Made by a program: the position numbers and the translations under genes. Of a stretch of 64,000 bases of DNA, positions 62,240-64,000 are shown one piece after another. Location: positions 32,417 to 96,416 of the forward strand of contig WRLU01000003.1 of assembly GCA_009777475.1 (NCBI GenBank). Direction: 5' to 3'. The DNA is from Oscillospiraceae bacterium. Lineage in GTDB: Bacteria > Bacillota > Clostridia > Oscillospirales > UBA929. Within the stretch, counting starts at the first letter, position 1. Every line of letters begins with the position of its first letter. The notes under the pieces were generated by a model. The model saw only the letters and a program-made list of their open reading frames with translations. It was not told the origin of the DNA and ran no database searches.

Positions 62240-63775
62240 ATGCCAAAGTACTACATTACAACAGCTATCCCCTATGCTTCGGCAAAGCCGCATATAGGCA
62301 ACACCTTTGAGGCTGTGTTTACCGATGCAATTGCAAGGTATCGCAAGCTGCGCGGCGATGATGTTTTCATGCTAACAGGAATGGACGAGCATGGTCAGAA
62401 AATCCAACGCATGGCACATGAGCTTGGGATTACGCCTCAGGAGCTAGTGGATGAGAACACTCGTCTACTGCGTGCTAACTGGGATTTGTGTCATGTGGAA
62501 TATGATGACTTCATCCGTACTACCGATCCGAGGCACAAGGAAATTGTCAAAAAAATCTTCAAAAAGTTGCACGATCAGGGCGACATTTATAAGGGGAGCT
62601 ATGAGGGCTGGTACTGTCTGCCTGAGGAAAAGTTTTTCACAGATAGCCAAATCACAGATAGCCAAGTCTGCCCCGAGTGCGGTCGCGGAGTGGAAAAGGC
62701 CAGCGAAGAGGCGTATTTTTTCCGCCTCAGCAAATACTCTGATCGTTTGGCCCGGCATATCGAACAAAACCCGGAATTTATCATGCCCGATTCCCGCCGC
62801 AACGAGATGGTTAACAACTTTATCAAAATGGGATTGCAAGACTTCTGTGTTTCCCGGACCTCGTTTTCCTGGGGTATAGAGATTGACTTTGACCCGGCAC
62901 ACGTTATGTACGTGTGGGTGGATGCTCTGTCTAACTATATTACTGCGCTGGGATATGACCCAGATGGCAACCATGGCCGCCTTTTTAAAAGATATTGGCC
63001 ATGTGATGTACATGTTATCGGCAAAGACATCCTGCGTTTTCACACACTTTACTGGCCGGCACTGTTAATGGCACTTGATATTCCCCTGCCCAAACAGATT
63101 TTTGCCCATCCGTGGTTCTTAATGGGGCAAGACAAAATGAGCAAATCAATGGGTAATGTTATTTACGCCGAAGAGCTGTGCAGCAAATACGGCACAGATG
63201 CCGTACGGCACTATCTTCTGCGTGAAATGCCGTATGCCCAGGACGGCAGTATTACACGGGAACAATTTATTTTGCGGTGCAATGCCGATTTGTCAAACAA
63301 TCTTGGAAATTTACTGAGTCGCACTGTTACTATGGGGGAAAAATATTTTGCAGGCACCTTGGCTCTCTCGTCTTGCGCCGGGCCAGATGAATACACCCAT
63401 GAGCTAGACAATTTGGCGACAGAAGTCAAGGAAAATTACGCCAAAAGCATGGATGTTTTGAGTGTCGCAAACGCAATGCAGGAAATTTTCAAACTGCTTG
63501 ATAGGGCAAATCTATACATCGATCAGACAATGCCCTGGGCCTTGGCTAAAGACGAGGGCAAAAAGGCGGAGTTATGTCTTGTTTTGCACAATCTCTGCAA
63601 AGCCTTACAGCAGGCCTCGGTGTTGCTTTATCCTATTATGCCTGTTGCAGTCAAGCTTTTGCGTCAACAATTAGGCTTACCCGAGACACCGGGATGGAAA
63701 GAGTCCCTGCCTGACGGCTATTCGGTAAAACGCGGTCCGGTATTGTTCCCGCGAATTAAGTTATCCACAGAGTAA
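62240..63775 (+). CDS. metG: Methionyl-tRNA synthetase
   Basis: A 511-residue class I synthetase that charges tRNA-Met. The HIGH motif is in TAIPYASAKPHIGNTFEA and the KMSKS loop is GQDKMSKSMGN. A single zinc-knuckle pair, CPECG, is present in the connective region, and the anticodon-binding helical domain closes the protein. It lacks the C-terminal EMAP-like tRNA-binding domain seen in many Firmicute enzymes. The start is the ATG at 62240; GAGAGGGGTGTG lies upstream and the GTG at 62216 would include that site. Confidence 0.95.
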   Translation: MPKYYITTAIPYASAKPHIGNTFEAVFTDAIARYRKLRGDDVFMLTGMDEHGQKIQRMAHELGITPQELVDENTRLLRANWDLCHVEYDDFIRTTDPRHKEIVKKIFKKLHDQGDIYKGSYEGWYCLPEEKFFTDSQITDSQVCPECGRGVEKASEEAYFFRLSKYSDRLARHIEQNPEFIMPDSRRNEMVNNFIKMGLQDFCVSRTSFSWGIEIDFDPAHVMYVWVDALSNYITALGYDPDGNHGRLFKRYWPCDVHVIGKDILRFHTLYWPALLMALDIPLPKQIFAHPWFLMGQDKMSKSMGNVIYAEELCSKYGTDAVRHYLLREMPYAQDGSITREQFILRCNADLSNNLGNLLSRTVTMGEKYFAGTLALSSCAGPDEYTHELDNLATEVKENYAKSMDVLSVANAMQEIFKLLDRANLYIDQTMPWALAKDEGKKAELCLVLHNLCKALQQASVLLYPIMPVAVKLLRQQLGLPETPGWKESLPDGYSVKRGPVLFPRIKLSTE

Positions 63776-63798
63776 CTCCCCCTAATAGGGGAAATTGT

Positions 63799-63875
63799 CG
63801 GGGCTTGGCGCAGCTTGGTAGCGCGCCTGCTTTGGGAGCAGGAGGCCGCAGGTTCAAATCCTGTAGCCCCGACCA
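63799..63875 (+). tRNA. tRNA-Pro (anticodon TGG)
   Basis: A 77-nt cloverleaf. The acceptor CGGGGCT pairs with AGCCCCG, followed by an encoded ACCA end. The anticodon stem CCTGC/GCAGG holds the loop TTTGGGA, giving TGG. The T arm has GGTTCAAATC. It lies 23 bp after metG. Confidence 0.96.
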
Positions 63876-64000
63876 CAGGGGAGCTATACGAACACCCAAG
63901 GGGATGCGGTTATCTTCTTAACCGTTGACGGTTTCGTATTGCTCTGTTCGCTTAAACCAAGCGGATGAAAGGAAAAACGCCGATAGTCTCTGTTGAGATT

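Noticed and set aside
63965..64000. Open frame starting MKGKTPIVSVEI at the right edge
   Set aside because: There is no ribosome binding site and too little sequence to judge; 63876-64000 otherwise shows nothing I can support.
1..64000. CRISPR array, prophage or replication origin
   Set aside because: No regularly spaced short repeats, phage structural genes or DnaA-box cluster were seen on reading the window; the tandem similarity at 47-49.5 kb is the precursor gene array.

Overview
The window reads as a chromosomal segment of an anaerobic Firmicute of class Clostridia, probably an Oscillospiraceae/Ruminococcaceae-type gut or rumen bacterium. Support: an intermediate-GC genome with strong Shine-Dalgarno sites, Firmicute housekeeping genes (TrmFO, RqcH, the c-di-AMP receptor DarA, a plsX-rnc-smc operon), AgrC-like GHKL kinases, a BceRS/BceAB-like module, and large secreted polysaccharide-degrading proteins with Listeria-Bacteroides repeats and lysine-rich FN3-like tails. 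No database search was possible, so all family names come from motifs read in the translations.

Layout. 1-14 kb: a 5'-truncated AgrC-like kinase, a small membrane protein, a MocR-type aminotransferase, the plsX-rnc-smc operon and trmFO on the minus strand, then a plus-strand two-component system with its ABC transporter. 14-31 kb: secreted/cell-surface proteins. These are a gluzincin-like metalloprotease with a fragment of a paralogue beside it, three proteins ending in FN3-like tails, a GH43 enzyme and a GH28/GH49-like beta-helix enzyme. Among them lie cmk, holB, darA, mscS and a 46-codon gene. 31-40 kb: nif3-like, rqcH, a glycerophosphodiesterase with two barrel-like halves, a 145-bp MITE with 9-bp target duplications, an M16 peptidase, metY and an rsuA/rluB-type pseudouridine synthase. 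40-42.5 kb: decayed DNA around an AgrC-like kinase, with two homologous leader repeats, a GDYXXLXY gene remnant and an IS5-type transposase remnant.

42.5-59.7 kb is the standout: a minus-strand RiPP (ribosomally synthesised peptide) gene cluster. In transcription order it encodes an acetyltransferase, an orphan solute-binding lipoprotein, an HlyD-type adaptor, a C39 peptidase/ABC exporter, a second NHLP-type ABC protein, an HExxH protein of unknown family and an ECF sigma factor. Then come five Nif11-like precursor peptides and the remnant of a sixth, a radical SAM/SPASM maturase, a further AGG-containing small peptide, a second orphan solute-binding protein and an MFS transporter fused to an extracytoplasmic sensor-like region. 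All five precursors share a leader ending in AGG and finish in tryptophan, but the cores are of two unrelated kinds: three hydrophobic and helix-like, two polar and Gln/Met/Tyr-rich.

60-64 kb: a second metalloprotease whose upstream region and C-terminal domain are inverted copies of those at 14-16 kb, then metG and tRNA-Pro. A roughly 260-residue C-terminal domain is shared by both metalloproteases and the GH43 enzyme. An 83-91 bp hairpin upstream of both metalloproteases keeps its pairing through a compensatory base change.
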